A stretch of DNA of 64,000 nucleotides from JBCCTX01 sp964468435 (lineage in GTDB: Bacteria; Bacteroidota; Bacteroidia; J057), in the NCBI GenBank assembly GCA_964468435.1, contig CAYXVE010000018.1:1-64000 (forward strand), read 5' to 3'. Shown here piece by piece: positions 43,149-51,747 of the stretch. How positions within the stretch are numbered: the first letter of the stretch is position 1; each line of letters opens with the position of its first letter. Below the pieces are notes generated by a model. It was not told the origin of the DNA, did not search any database, and saw nothing but the letters and a program-made list of their open reading frames with translations. Made by a program: the position numbers and the translations under genes.

Positions 43149-43169
43149 TCAAATCCTGCATCTAATTAA
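43128..43169. repeat. 21-bp tandem duplication across the stop codon
   Basis: The 21-bp unit at 43128-43148, which encodes SNPASN and the TAA stop, is repeated exactly at 43149-43169, stop included. A decayed third copy (tcaaatatctgcat) follows. The duplicate is in frame and gives a second stop. Confidence 0.9.
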
Positions 43170-43193
43170 TCAAATATCTGCATAGATAGAGAT

Positions 43194-43237
43194 ATATCGG
43201 AGGAAGTCACAAAAGTTGATTTCCTCCGATATTTTTT
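43194..43237 (+). terminator. Rho-independent-type terminator after the coiled-coil gene
   Basis: ATATCGGAGGAA (43194-43205) pairs fully with TTCCTCCGATAT (43221-43232), followed by TTTTT. The loop carries GTCACAAAAGTTGAT, similar to the loops of hairpins at 15534 and 51436. Confidence 0.8.
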
Positions 43238-43628
43238 ACAGGATTTAAAAATGCTTCGATAATTGTTAAATACTTGTAAGTACGCTGTAATCAAAGTAAG
43301 GTAATTTTGATTACAGTGTAGTAAGTAGGAGGATAACAAGTAGTGCAACAATATCATTTATATTTTAAAACCACATTTTGAATGAGTCAAAATGCCAGCT
43401 TAAAGGTCTTTATCTGATAGATCATTTTTTTCGCTAACCCCCAGCCTGCCGTCAGCTACCCTTGTGCAACGCGCTGTCCAGTTAAGGGGGACAGGATAGA
43501 GGAATTAGGCACACATTTTTCAACCCTGCTCCCCTTAAATAGTATGGTAACTAGTAGTATAGAACAGAATTTCGAAATGAGAAATTCGAGGGGTCAATAA
43601 AATTGATTTTTTCATACATCCTTTTTTG
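43238..43628. other. 391-bp intergenic region with a hairpin and a degenerate repeat
   Basis: No gene is seen. TACGCTGTAATCAAA (43281-43295) and TTTGATTACAGTGTA (43306-43320) form a 15-bp inverted repeat with one mismatch and a 10-nt loop. The stretch 43412-43460 (TCTGATAGATCATTTTTT, then AACCCCCAGCCTGCC) resembles 11266-11308 after the ABC ATPase gene. The rest, including the G/C-rich part near 43460-43500, gives no recognisable product. Confidence 0.6.
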
Positions 43629-44363
43629 TCATAGACTGAGCTTCTTGAAGATAAATTCCGGGATATTTCGGATAATCCACATGATATATCGCCACATCCA
43701 GCGTGTATAAATAACATTTTTTTTCTTTTGCACCCCTTTGTGAATAGCTTTGGCTACTTGTTCGGGCTTAGCCGTCAAAGGCCCGGGAAGATCCATACCC
43801 TCAGTCATAGCTGTTTCTACAAAACCAGGTTTTACAGTAAGTACGTGTACTCCTTTCCTGGCAAGTCTGTTTCTGAGTCCAGATAAAAAAGAAGTAAAAC
43901 CAGCTTTAGCGCTCCCATAGTAATAGTTGCTGGCTCTTCCTCGCTCTCCGGCTACCGAACTAATCCCTACGATCACTCCTTTGCCTTTCTCTTCCATTTG
44001 ATTGGCAAAATGATGTAGGATGGAAACGGCCCCCATGTAATTCACTTCAATAATCCTTCTGGCTTCCTCCCAGTCCTTTTCTGCATGGTTTTGTTCACCC
44101 AAATATCCAAATACACAACATACAATCTCCGGAGTTGGATCGATATTACTGACAAAGGATTTGTGTTGATCATATTCAACCGCATCAAAGACCAGCGCTT
44201 TGACTTCTGCACGATAGCGAATCTGTAGATCACTTACATAGGGCTGAATACGTGCTATATTCCTACCAGCCAGGTATAGGGAATAGCCTTTTGAGGCATA
44301 TTGGTGTGCAATAGCCTGGGCTATATCAGAGGTAGCTCCCAAAATGAGTACAGAATCTGACAT
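43629..44363 (-). CDS. Classical SDR oxidoreductase (DprE2-like)
   Basis: The 244-residue enzyme has the Rossmann start SVLILGATSDIAQAIA, then VNYMGAVSILHHFANQM, VGISSVAGERGRASNYYYGSAKAGF (Ser, YxxxK catalytic residues) and VKPGFVETAMTEGM. The opening and the GERGRASNYYYGSAKA segment resemble the DprE2 group of 2-keto reductases that act after DprE1 on polyprenyl-phosphoryl sugars. No DprE1-like FAD oxidase or UbiA-type prenyltransferase is near, so the substrate is uncertain. It is divergent from uvrB with a 158-bp spacer. Confidence 0.82.
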   Translation of the reverse strand: MSDSVLILGATSDIAQAIAHQYASKGYSLYLAGRNIARIQPYVSDLQIRYRAEVKALVFDAVEYDQHKSFVSNIDPTPEIVCCVFGYLGEQNHAEKDWEEARRIIEVNYMGAVSILHHFANQMEEKGKGVIVGISSVAGERGRASNYYYGSAKAGFTSFLSGLRNRLARKGVHVLTVKPGFVETAMTEGMDLPGPLTAKPEQVAKAIHKGVQKKKNVIYTRWMWRYIMWIIRNIPEFIFKKLSL

Positions 44364-44521
44364 AGGTTTGAATTTCAGGTAAAGTAACGAGAATTATTGC
44401 ATGACACACAGATAATTACTTCTAAGTAATATTTTTTCGTAGTATGCTCAATACGTAATCCTTTTACAAATATTCTCGTATTTTTCACTTAAATATACTG
44501 AGTTACTGTATAAACCTGGAT

Positions 44522-46546
44522 ATGACTGAACATCAGTTTAAATTACATTCTGACTATAAACCTGCCGGAGATCAATCTCAAGCGATCAGTCAACTTATCG
44601 AAGGAGTGGATAGCGGCGAACAACATCAGGTTCTCTATGGAGTTACAGGCTCTGGCAAAACATTCACGATCGCTAATGTCATCGAGAAAGCCCAGCGCCC
44701 GACCCTGATCATAAGCCATAATAAGACTCTTGCAGCTCAATTATATGGAGAGTTCAAGGAGTTTTTTCCCGAGAATCTCGTTGAGTATTTTATTTCTTAC
44801 TACGATTATTATCAGCCCGAAGCCTTTATCCCTACTACCAACACCTATATTGAGAAAGATCTTTCGCTGAATTCAGATATAGAAAAGCTCAGGCTCAGGG
44901 CCACAACAGCCCTCACCATGGGGAGAAGAGATGTGATTGTCGTGGCATCTGTTTCCTGTATATATGGTATTGGTAAACCGGAGGATTATGAGGCAAACAT
45001 TTTTCAGATTCACCGCGATCAGCTCATTTCTCAGAATATGTTTTTGGACAAACTGGTCAAACTATTCTACAGCCGTACGCAGAATGTACTGGAACATGGT
45101 AAATTCAGAGTTAAGGGAGATACAGTAGATATATATCCTGCCTATGATGATTATGGAATACGGGTGATCTTTTTTGGGGATGAAATCGAAACCGTCCAGC
45201 GCTTCGATCCCGAATCTGGGAAACGGGTGGAGGATCTTCAATGGTATACTTTTTATCCCGCTAATCTATTCGTTACACGTCGTGAATCCCTCAATATTGC
45301 CATTGAGGAGATACAGGAAGATCTGGAAAAACAGGTCAAATATTTTGAAGCTCAAGGGATGTTCCTGGAAGCAAACCGGTTAAAGGAGCGTACAGAGTTT
45401 GACCTGGAAATGATGCGTGAGTTGGGATATTGTTCCGGGATTGAAAATTATTCACGATATCTATCCCGTAGAACTCAAGGAAGCAGGCCTTATTGTTTAC
45501 TCGACTATTTTCCAGATGATTATCTGCTAGTAATCGATGAGAGCCACGTCACCATCCCACAGGTTAGAGGAATGTATCATGGCGACCGCTCGCGTAAATT
45601 TACGCTGGTAGAGCACGGTTTCAGACTTCCTTCTGCATTGGATAATCGACCGCAACGCTTTGATGAGTTTGAGTCGATGACCAATCAAATAATGTACATG
45701 AGTGCTACGCCTGCTGAATACGAGCTGGATAAAAGTGGAGGAGTCGTAGTAGAACAAATTGTAAGACCTACGGGCCTGCTGGATCCGCCGGTAGACATAC
45801 GTCCCTGTACGACGCAAGTAGATGATCTACTGGAAGAAGTTGACAATGAAGTCAAGCGTGGCAATCGTGTATTGGTGACAACGCTTACCAAACGAATGGC
45901 TGAGGAACTGACCCGCTATCTGGGGGATTTGGATATCAAAGCACGATATATCCACTCGGATATCGATGCACTGGAACGCGTGGATATTTTAAGAGATCTT
46001 CGCGAAGGTATATTTGATGTTTTGGTAGGTGTCAACCTGCTGCGCGAAGGACTGGACCTTCCAGAAGTTGGTCTGGTTGCGATCCTGGATGCAGATAAAG
46101 AAGGCTTCCTGCGTTCTAGCCAGTCTTTGATCCAGACAGCTGGTCGTGCGGCCAGGCATGAAGAAGGAAGAGTAATCTTATATGCAGACAAGATCACTGA
46201 TTCTATCCAACAACTGCTGGATGAGACCGAGTATCGCCGTACCAAGCAGTTGGCTTATAATCAAGAGCATGGTATTACTCCTAAAACTGTCAAAAAAGCC
46301 AGAAAGGATATCTTCCAGGATACACTGGGAATTCGCGCTAAAACCTATGAAGAATTTGAAGAGGCAGTTAATGTAGCAGCAGAAGCTACTTCAGAATACA
46401 TGACGACTGATCAACTTAAGAAAAAAATTCATAAGACACGTAAAAAGATGGAAACGGCAGCCAAAGAATTAGATTTTATCGAGGCTGCCCGGCTTAGGGA
46501 TGAAATGTATGCATTACAATCGGTACTCAAAGATAGAACCCATTAA
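44522..46546 (+). CDS. uvrB: UvrABC excinuclease subunit B
   Basis: The 674-residue nucleotide excision repair helicase shows FKLHSDYKPAGDQSQAI, Walker A GVTGSGKT, the beta-hairpin region YYDYYQPEAFIP, SVSCIYGIG, DEXX-box VIDESHVTIPQ, MSATPAEYE, VGVNLLREGLDLPEV, QTAGRAARH and a C-terminal UVR motif (KKIHKTRKKMETAAKELDF). Length matches the family. It is alone here; uvrA and uvrC are not in the window. Confidence 0.97.
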   Translation: MTEHQFKLHSDYKPAGDQSQAISQLIEGVDSGEQHQVLYGVTGSGKTFTIANVIEKAQRPTLIISHNKTLAAQLYGEFKEFFPENLVEYFISYYDYYQPEAFIPTTNTYIEKDLSLNSDIEKLRLRATTALTMGRRDVIVVASVSCIYGIGKPEDYEANIFQIHRDQLISQNMFLDKLVKLFYSRTQNVLEHGKFRVKGDTVDIYPAYDDYGIRVIFFGDEIETVQRFDPESGKRVEDLQWYTFYPANLFVTRRESLNIAIEEIQEDLEKQVKYFEAQGMFLEANRLKERTEFDLEMMRELGYCSGIENYSRYLSRRTQGSRPYCLLDYFPDDYLLVIDESHVTIPQVRGMYHGDRSRKFTLVEHGFRLPSALDNRPQRFDEFESMTNQIMYMSATPAEYELDKSGGVVVEQIVRPTGLLDPPVDIRPCTTQVDDLLEEVDNEVKRGNRVLVTTLTKRMAEELTRYLGDLDIKARYIHSDIDALERVDILRDLREGIFDVLVGVNLLREGLDLPEVGLVAILDADKEGFLRSSQSLIQTAGRAARHEEGRVILYADKITDSIQQLLDETEYRRTKQLAYNQEHGITPKTVKKARKDIFQDTLGIRAKTYEEFEEAVNVAAEATSEYMTTDQLKKKIHKTRKKMETAAKELDFIEAARLRDEMYALQSVLKDRTH

Positions 46547-46588
46547 AACAAAGGTTTGTCAAGTCAGGTTATTCTGTAAAAACAGATT

Positions 46589-47329
46589 ATGCTGATTCAG
46601 TTTATACGTCGTACAGGTTTTTGCCTACTGCTATTCATGGTAGCATCCTGTAAGTCTCAAACCTCGACGCATCAGGAGAGTGTGTCTCAGGAGGAGATAT
46701 ATACAAAAGGCAAACGGAGTTATGATGGTATAGGGAAATATTACCTGGGAAGAGAAATCGCGCAGGTAATGGGACATCTCGGAGCAAGCTGGCTGGAGCG
46801 CCCTGAGCGTGAAGCTGAAGAACGTACCAGCTTGCTGGTAAAGAATCTGGAGCTGGAACCAGATGATGTGATAGCTGATATTGGAGCCGGAACTGGATAT
46901 TTTAGCTTCAGGATGGCTGAAATGGTTCCCGAGGGGAGAGTTATAGCTGTCGATATACAACCTGAAATGCTGGAATTGATCCGGGAGAAGAAAGATAGGC
47001 TAGGCGTGGATAATATCGCGTTGGTTCAGGGAGAAGAGACAACCCCCAGACTCGAGCCTAATAGTGTAGATGCGGTTTTGTTTGTAGATGTTTACCACGA
47101 ATTATCCTATCCTAAAGAAATGATGGAAGTGATTGTAGAGGCGCTTAGACCAGATGGCAAAGTATATTTAGTAGAATACAGGATGGAAGATCCCGCTGTG
47201 CCTATCAAACGCCTACATAAAATGTCTGTCGACCAGGCAGCTAAGGAAATGGAATTTGTAGGACTGACGCTCTATGAAAATCGCGATGTGCTACCTTGGC
47301 AGCATTTTATGATCTTTGGAAAGCCCTAA
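46589..47329 (+). CDS. SAM-dependent methyltransferase with lipoprotein signal
   Basis: The 246-residue protein starts with a lipoprotein signal peptide ending in VASC (Cys21). A class I methyltransferase domain follows: ADIGAGTGYFSFRMA (motif I), IAVDIQPEMLELI (post I), DAVLFVDVYHEL and ALRPDGKVYLVEY. The segment YLGREIAQVMGHLGASWLERPEREAEER before it is typical of a group of such proteins known from Bacteroidota and Planctomycetes (from memory). Export would put a SAM-using fold outside the cytoplasm, where SAM should be lacking; either the signal is not used or the domain has another ligand. It lies 42 bp after uvrB in the same direction. Confidence 0.8.
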   Translation: MLIQFIRRTGFCLLLFMVASCKSQTSTHQESVSQEEIYTKGKRSYDGIGKYYLGREIAQVMGHLGASWLERPEREAEERTSLLVKNLELEPDDVIADIGAGTGYFSFRMAEMVPEGRVIAVDIQPEMLELIREKKDRLGVDNIALVQGEETTPRLEPNSVDAVLFVDVYHELSYPKEMMEVIVEALRPDGKVYLVEYRMEDPAVPIKRLHKMSVDQAAKEMEFVGLTLYENRDVLPWQHFMIFGKP

Positions 47330-47408
47330 GCTTTCAGGGTTTTCCCTTAACAGAATTTTTTCAACTTCGCGTACTTTTATTGGGAATCATTTTTCTAATA
47401 AAGTACCT

Positions 47409-50129
47409 ATGAAATACAGATATTTTCTGATAGCATTTTTTCTCACATCAGTTCAGATATCAGTTGCACAAAGTGTAGGGATCAACAATCCCAACCCTGA
47501 TCCATCCGCTGCCTTGGATATAACTTCCAACCAAAAAGGACTCCTCATTCCTCGTATGAGCCTACAACAACGGGATGCTATTCTGAATCCTGCACAAGGG
47601 TTAATGGTGTTTGTTACCAATGATACCAGTTTTTACTATTTCAATGGTGAATTGTGGCTTCCTTTGAGGACAACTGTCCTTGGTGAGGGGGGAGGGGATT
47701 ATATCCCAGGTACAGGCATCACCATCAATGGCAATGTCATCAACAATGCTAGCCCTGATCAGATCATCACACTTACTGGAACTGGTGCAACTACTATTAC
47801 CGGCGCATATCCCAATTTTGAAATCAACGCTACTGACGAAGTCGAAGATGACGATAGTGATCCTGGAAATGAGCTTCAGACATTGAGCTTGCAGGGAAAC
47901 CAACTGATCCTGGACAAAAACGGAGGAGAAATTACCCTTCCCGCTGGAAGGGATTTTACCGCAGGAAACGGAATCAATATCGATGATAATGGTGTCATCT
48001 CTAATGCTGGAGATACAGATGCGACGGATGATATTACCGATGAAACTGATGCCGGAGGGGATCTCGATGGTAATTTTCCCAATCCTGTCGTGATAGCCTT
48101 ACAAGGGAGAAACCTGTCAGAAAATGCACCTCAGGATGGACAAATTATGAAGTGGAATGGCAATGAATGGGAACCCGCCAATGACAATGCGGGAGATGCC
48201 AGCTATGAAGCTGGAGAGGGTATTGATGTTACAGGTGCAACCATTTCCAATACTGCTCCAGATCAGGAAATAACACTGATTGGATCGGGAAAAGTTAATA
48301 TTCAGGGCAATTATCCAGATTTCACGATCGAAGTCAATGATGAGGATGATGATCCTAACAATGAATTGCAGACCTTGTCAATTGTTGGAGATTCGGCGTT
48401 AACCATTTCAAATGGAGATACAGTTGATCTGCCTTCATCTTCTCTCTGGAAGAAAAATGGGTCGAAAATATACTATGACGAGAATTTTGTGGGCGTGGGA
48501 GTAGACGATCCAGAGACACATTTTCATTTGCAGGAGAATGCCAATGTCTTGTTCGGCGATTCGTTATCTGGTAAGGGATACAAGTTTGTGTGGTTTGGAA
48601 ATAAAGGAGCCGTAAGGTCTGGGTCCTTATCAGCTCCATTTGGAGGCATCAATTACGACAGATTCTGGGATTACGACAGCGTGGGCTTTTTCTCTTTTGC
48701 AGGCGGAGTGAATTCCAGGGCTAAGGGATATAGCTCCTTTGCCTGGGGTAGTTTTGGGTGGGCCGATGGGAGTGGATCGGTTGCTTTCTTTGGGAATGCT
48801 AAAGGGAATAATAGTTTTACCTTTGGTGGAAGCTCAAGGGGTAGGGGGAGTATCACGTTTGAAGGAACGGCAGAGGAAGAAGGGGGTATTGCTATGTATG
48901 GATATACAGGAGGACGGTATGGAGTTTCTATTGGCGGGGGAACAACAGGATTGGGAGCCTCATCTTCAAGAGAAGATTATGGAGTAGCCATAGGCTGGAA
49001 TGCAGATGCCCGTGGGCAGGCGTCGATCGCACTGGGTCCCAGCGATGCTTATGGATACAATTCCTTTTCGACTGGATGGGTTACGGAAGCCAGGGGAAAC
49101 TATTCAACTACGATGGGCTATCGTACCTTATCAAAATCTTATGCAGCCCTTGCAATAGGGCAATACAACCTGGATGAAGGAGATAGTGCCAGTTGGGTAG
49201 CTACTGATCCGGTGCTTACCATCGGCAATGGGTTTCAATCGGGAAATGGGCCAGATGCTGTTATAAACCGGCGAAATATTTTTACCGTCCTGAAAAACGG
49301 GCAGACAGCCATAGGATTTAATAAGCCTACCGGAATGCTTCAGGTAAAATCTTTGGGATCGTTAAACGATGGTGGAGCTCTTGATCCCTCCCAGGCTGCG
49401 TTATTGTTGGGGACTACCTCGGAGGGTATGGCTTTTGATCCTAATCAGATTGAGTCAATAGGAGATCGGTTAAATTTCAATTTCAATTCTCCGGAAGATA
49501 TCCGGATGGTTGCCGGAGGGGGTAATGTAAGCATCGGCGATGTAGCCGGAGCCCGCCTGGATGTGAAGCAATCCTCCAATGATGACGGCGGAGGCTTACG
49601 CCTCCGGGATGAATCCACCAACAATAACTTCTGGGACCTCTTTCTCGACAATAATGGCGATTTGCAATTTGCCCGCAATGGTGTTGCTAGAGCCTCTATA
49701 AATGCCGCCAACGGCGCATACATTACCTTATCAGACCGTCGGGTCAAAAAAAATATCCAGCACGTAACTCCTGTGCTGGAGAAAGTTATGAAGCTTCGTC
49801 CAGTGTGGTACCAGTACCACCATGAGCCTGATCAGGCTACCCTATCCCTGGGATTTATCGCTCAGGAAGTAGAGGAAGTCTTCCCTGAACTGGTCAACCA
49901 CACCGGCGATTATCGTTCCCTTTCCTACAATGATTATGCGGTTATTTCCGTAAAAGCCATTCAGGAACAACAACAGCAAATTGAACAGTTGAAGCAACAA
50001 AATGAGGAATTGAAGCAGATGGTGGAAGTGGAACAACACAATCGCAAGGCTTGGCAGAAAAAATTAGAAGAGATAGAAGCTAGGCTGAATACACTCATGG
50101 TTTCACAAGTTAAGAACAGTTCCCAATGA
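47409..50129 (+). CDS. Secreted tail-fibre-like protein: YadA-like repeats plus S74 chaperone domain
   Basis: The 906-residue precursor (ATG 47409) has a signal peptide (YRYFLIAFFLTSVQISVAQ). A Bacteroidota-type opening follows (GINNPNPDPSAALDITSNQKGLLIPRMS), then two similar beta segments with ITLTGTGATTITG and ITLIGSGKVNIQG. A run of YadA head-like repeats (about 430-590, e.g. AFSGNA-, ALGPSDAYGYNSFSTGW-type motifs) comes next. The C-terminus is an endosialidase chaperone domain of peptidase family S74: YITLSDRRVKKNI with Ser775 as the expected self-cleavage residue, then LRPVWYQYH and SLGFIAQEVEEVFPELV, ending in a coiled coil. It is likely a trimeric surface fibre. The stop overlaps the next gene by 4 bp. 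Confidence 0.85.
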   Translation: MKYRYFLIAFFLTSVQISVAQSVGINNPNPDPSAALDITSNQKGLLIPRMSLQQRDAILNPAQGLMVFVTNDTSFYYFNGELWLPLRTTVLGEGGGDYIPGTGITINGNVINNASPDQIITLTGTGATTITGAYPNFEINATDEVEDDDSDPGNELQTLSLQGNQLILDKNGGEITLPAGRDFTAGNGINIDDNGVISNAGDTDATDDITDETDAGGDLDGNFPNPVVIALQGRNLSENAPQDGQIMKWNGNEWEPANDNAGDASYEAGEGIDVTGATISNTAPDQEITLIGSGKVNIQGNYPDFTIEVNDEDDDPNNELQTLSIVGDSALTISNGDTVDLPSSSLWKKNGSKIYYDENFVGVGVDDPETHFHLQENANVLFGDSLSGKGYKFVWFGNKGAVRSGSLSAPFGGINYDRFWDYDSVGFFSFAGGVNSRAKGYSSFAWGSFGWADGSGSVAFFGNAKGNNSFTFGGSSRGRGSITFEGTAEEEGGIAMYGYTGGRYGVSIGGGTTGLGASSSREDYGVAIGWNADARGQASIALGPSDAYGYNSFSTGWVTEARGNYSTTMGYRTLSKSYAALAIGQYNLDEGDSASWVATDPVLTIGNGFQSGNGPDAVINRRNIFTVLKNGQTAIGFNKPTGMLQVKSLGSLNDGGALDPSQAALLLGTTSEGMAFDPNQIESIGDRLNFNFNSPEDIRMVAGGGNVSIGDVAGARLDVKQSSNDDGGGLRLRDESTNNNFWDLFLDNNGDLQFARNGVARASINAANGAYITLSDRRVKKNIQHVTPVLEKVMKLRPVWYQYHHEPDQATLSLGFIAQEVEEVFPELVNHTGDYRSLSYNDYAVISVKAIQEQQQQIEQLKQQNEELKQMVEVEQHNRKAWQKKLEEIEARLNTLMVSQVKNSSQ

Positions 50130-51427
50130 ATAACCTACTATACAAATTAAGTTTGGTTTTAGGTCTTTTCGTTCAGCATATTCACGCTCAAGATCTGCTT
50201 TTCATCCAGGAAGGCGTGTTGAATGTTGCTGGTGAGACAAGCCTGCATGTAGAGGGAGGGATTCTGATTGAGGGAGATGGTAGGCTGCGAAATGAGGGTA
50301 GGGTATATCTGGGAAGCAGTGGAAGTGGATATCGGCCTCAGGAAGCAGATTGGACACAAAATGATCTGGGAACGCTGCTAGGAAATTCTGGGATCATTGA
50401 ATTTGCCGGTGAGGATATTACACACCGTATTCAGGGAGATACGGAGATCATATTTCCTGTTTTGTATATTACGAATAATGCGCTGATGCAAACCTCTATC
50501 AAAGTAAAAGAGCTATTGATTCGGGATGCAGTACTGGATCTTAATAGTCAAAGGCTGATGGTCGATAATCCATTATCTACGTCGTTGTTGCAGTTGGGGC
50601 AAACTGGAGGAATTGTGAGTGAAACACATCCAGACAGGAACAAAGATTATGGCCAGGTGTCCTGGAACCTGGCTGGAGCAAATGCAGATTCACTGTATAC
50701 AATTCCATTGAGTACACAGAATGCAATACCAATACCTGTATCATTCAGATTGGGGAGTAGAGGTACGGATACTTTGAATGTGGCAACTTATCCCACCAAT
50801 CCGGATAACACCCCATATCCATCCCAGGTAGGTTTCTTGCAAGACGTCGCGCACATGCGTGGACCAAATGGAGAAGATATATCTTCGGATTTTCTGGACA
50901 GATTCTGGTTGGTAAATGGAGAGGAAAACGAGATAACCTACCTTTCACTTGCATTTGATCCCGAAAATGAAGTGTCCGGAAATGTCAGTGGTCATGAAGC
51001 AAGACTTCGTGTACAGGAATGGACTTCGGCAAAGTGGACTTTCTTCGATTGGGGCGATCAAATCACTTCAAATACGATTGCATGGAGCGACTCGCGTATT
51101 TTTCCCAATATCTATAGTGCAAGTATCTCTGCTAATGTATTGCCAGTGTCGAATTCCCATGGACTCCAGGCCTACATCCAGCAATTGGATTTATATCCCA
51201 ATCCCAGTAAAGGCAAAGTCCAGGTATCGGTTACTTACCAGCATCCTCAGTCTGTTCAGTTAAGGTTACTGGATCAACAAGGTAAAATACTGCTCAAACA
51301 AAAGCGTCCTCCCCATGCTATCAGGGACAGGTTTGAAATGGACCTTACATCGTATCCGGCCGGAATATATTGGCTTCAGTTATCATCCGATGATAATGTG
51401 ATGGTTAGACGGTTAATCAAATATTAA
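50126..51427 (+). CDS. T9SS cargo with C-terminal type A sorting domain
   Basis: The 433-residue precursor has a signal peptide (NNLLYKLSLVLGLFVQHIHA). The beta-rich middle (about 20-345) has no named domain: it opens with GVLNVAGETSLHVEGGILIEGDG and contains SLAFDPENEVSGN. The T9SS type A domain at about 352-433 shows LDLYPNPSKGKVQVSV, VQLRLLDQQGKIL, YPAGIYWLQLS and VRRLIKY. Its start overlaps the stop of the S74 fibre gene (ATGA), so both surface proteins are made together and may form one structure. Confidence 0.85.
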   Translation: MNNLLYKLSLVLGLFVQHIHAQDLLFIQEGVLNVAGETSLHVEGGILIEGDGRLRNEGRVYLGSSGSGYRPQEADWTQNDLGTLLGNSGIIEFAGEDITHRIQGDTEIIFPVLYITNNALMQTSIKVKELLIRDAVLDLNSQRLMVDNPLSTSLLQLGQTGGIVSETHPDRNKDYGQVSWNLAGANADSLYTIPLSTQNAIPIPVSFRLGSRGTDTLNVATYPTNPDNTPYPSQVGFLQDVAHMRGPNGEDISSDFLDRFWLVNGEENEITYLSLAFDPENEVSGNVSGHEARLRVQEWTSAKWTFFDWGDQITSNTIAWSDSRIFPNIYSASISANVLPVSNSHGLQAYIQQLDLYPNPSKGKVQVSVTYQHPQSVQLRLLDQQGKILLKQKRPPHAIRDRFEMDLTSYPAGIYWLQLSSDDNVMVRRLIKY

Positions 51428-51747
51428 TTAGATAAGAGGAAAAGGAAGTCTTAAAAGTCTAATTCCTCTAGATGGTTTTTGATTATTTTGAAAATTGATC
51501 TGTCAATTTTCAAAACCTAATACCATTTCATGCTTTTTCAACGATCTATTTAGGATTTTTCAACGATAGCTCGTAATGATTAACTTTTGATAAAGTCTGT
51601 GATAAAGTCTGATAACCTGGGATCAGATGTCCATTCTCCAATGAAAAATTACTGTTAAGAATTGCCAGGGCTGCAGGGCGATCAATTCCTTTTTTATAAA
51701 TTTCGAAAGGATAACGTTTTTTCTCCAACCCATCAAAAAATTGAGTT
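51428..51747. other. 320-bp intergenic region with two hairpins
   Basis: No gene is recognised. The first hairpin carries AGAGGAA (51436-51442) opposite TTCCTCT (51463-51469), encloses GGAAGTCTTAAAAGT and is followed by GATGGTTTTT, a terminator-like layout. The second is TTTTGAAAATTGA (51486-51498) / TCAATTTTCAAAA (51503-51515) with loop tctg, a perfect 13-bp stem. Confidence 0.6.
51486..51515. terminator. Perfect 13-bp hairpin after the T9SS cargo gene
   Basis: Complementary arms at 51486-51498 and 51503-51515 with a 4-nt loop lie 58 bp past the stop. The arm ends in A/T runs, so it could act as a bidirectional transcription end. Confidence 0.55.

Noticed and set aside
47409..50129. Prophage tail fibre
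   Set aside because: The S74 and head-like repeats resemble phage spikes, but the protein has a signal peptide and is surrounded by chromosomal genes with no phage structural or integrase genes.
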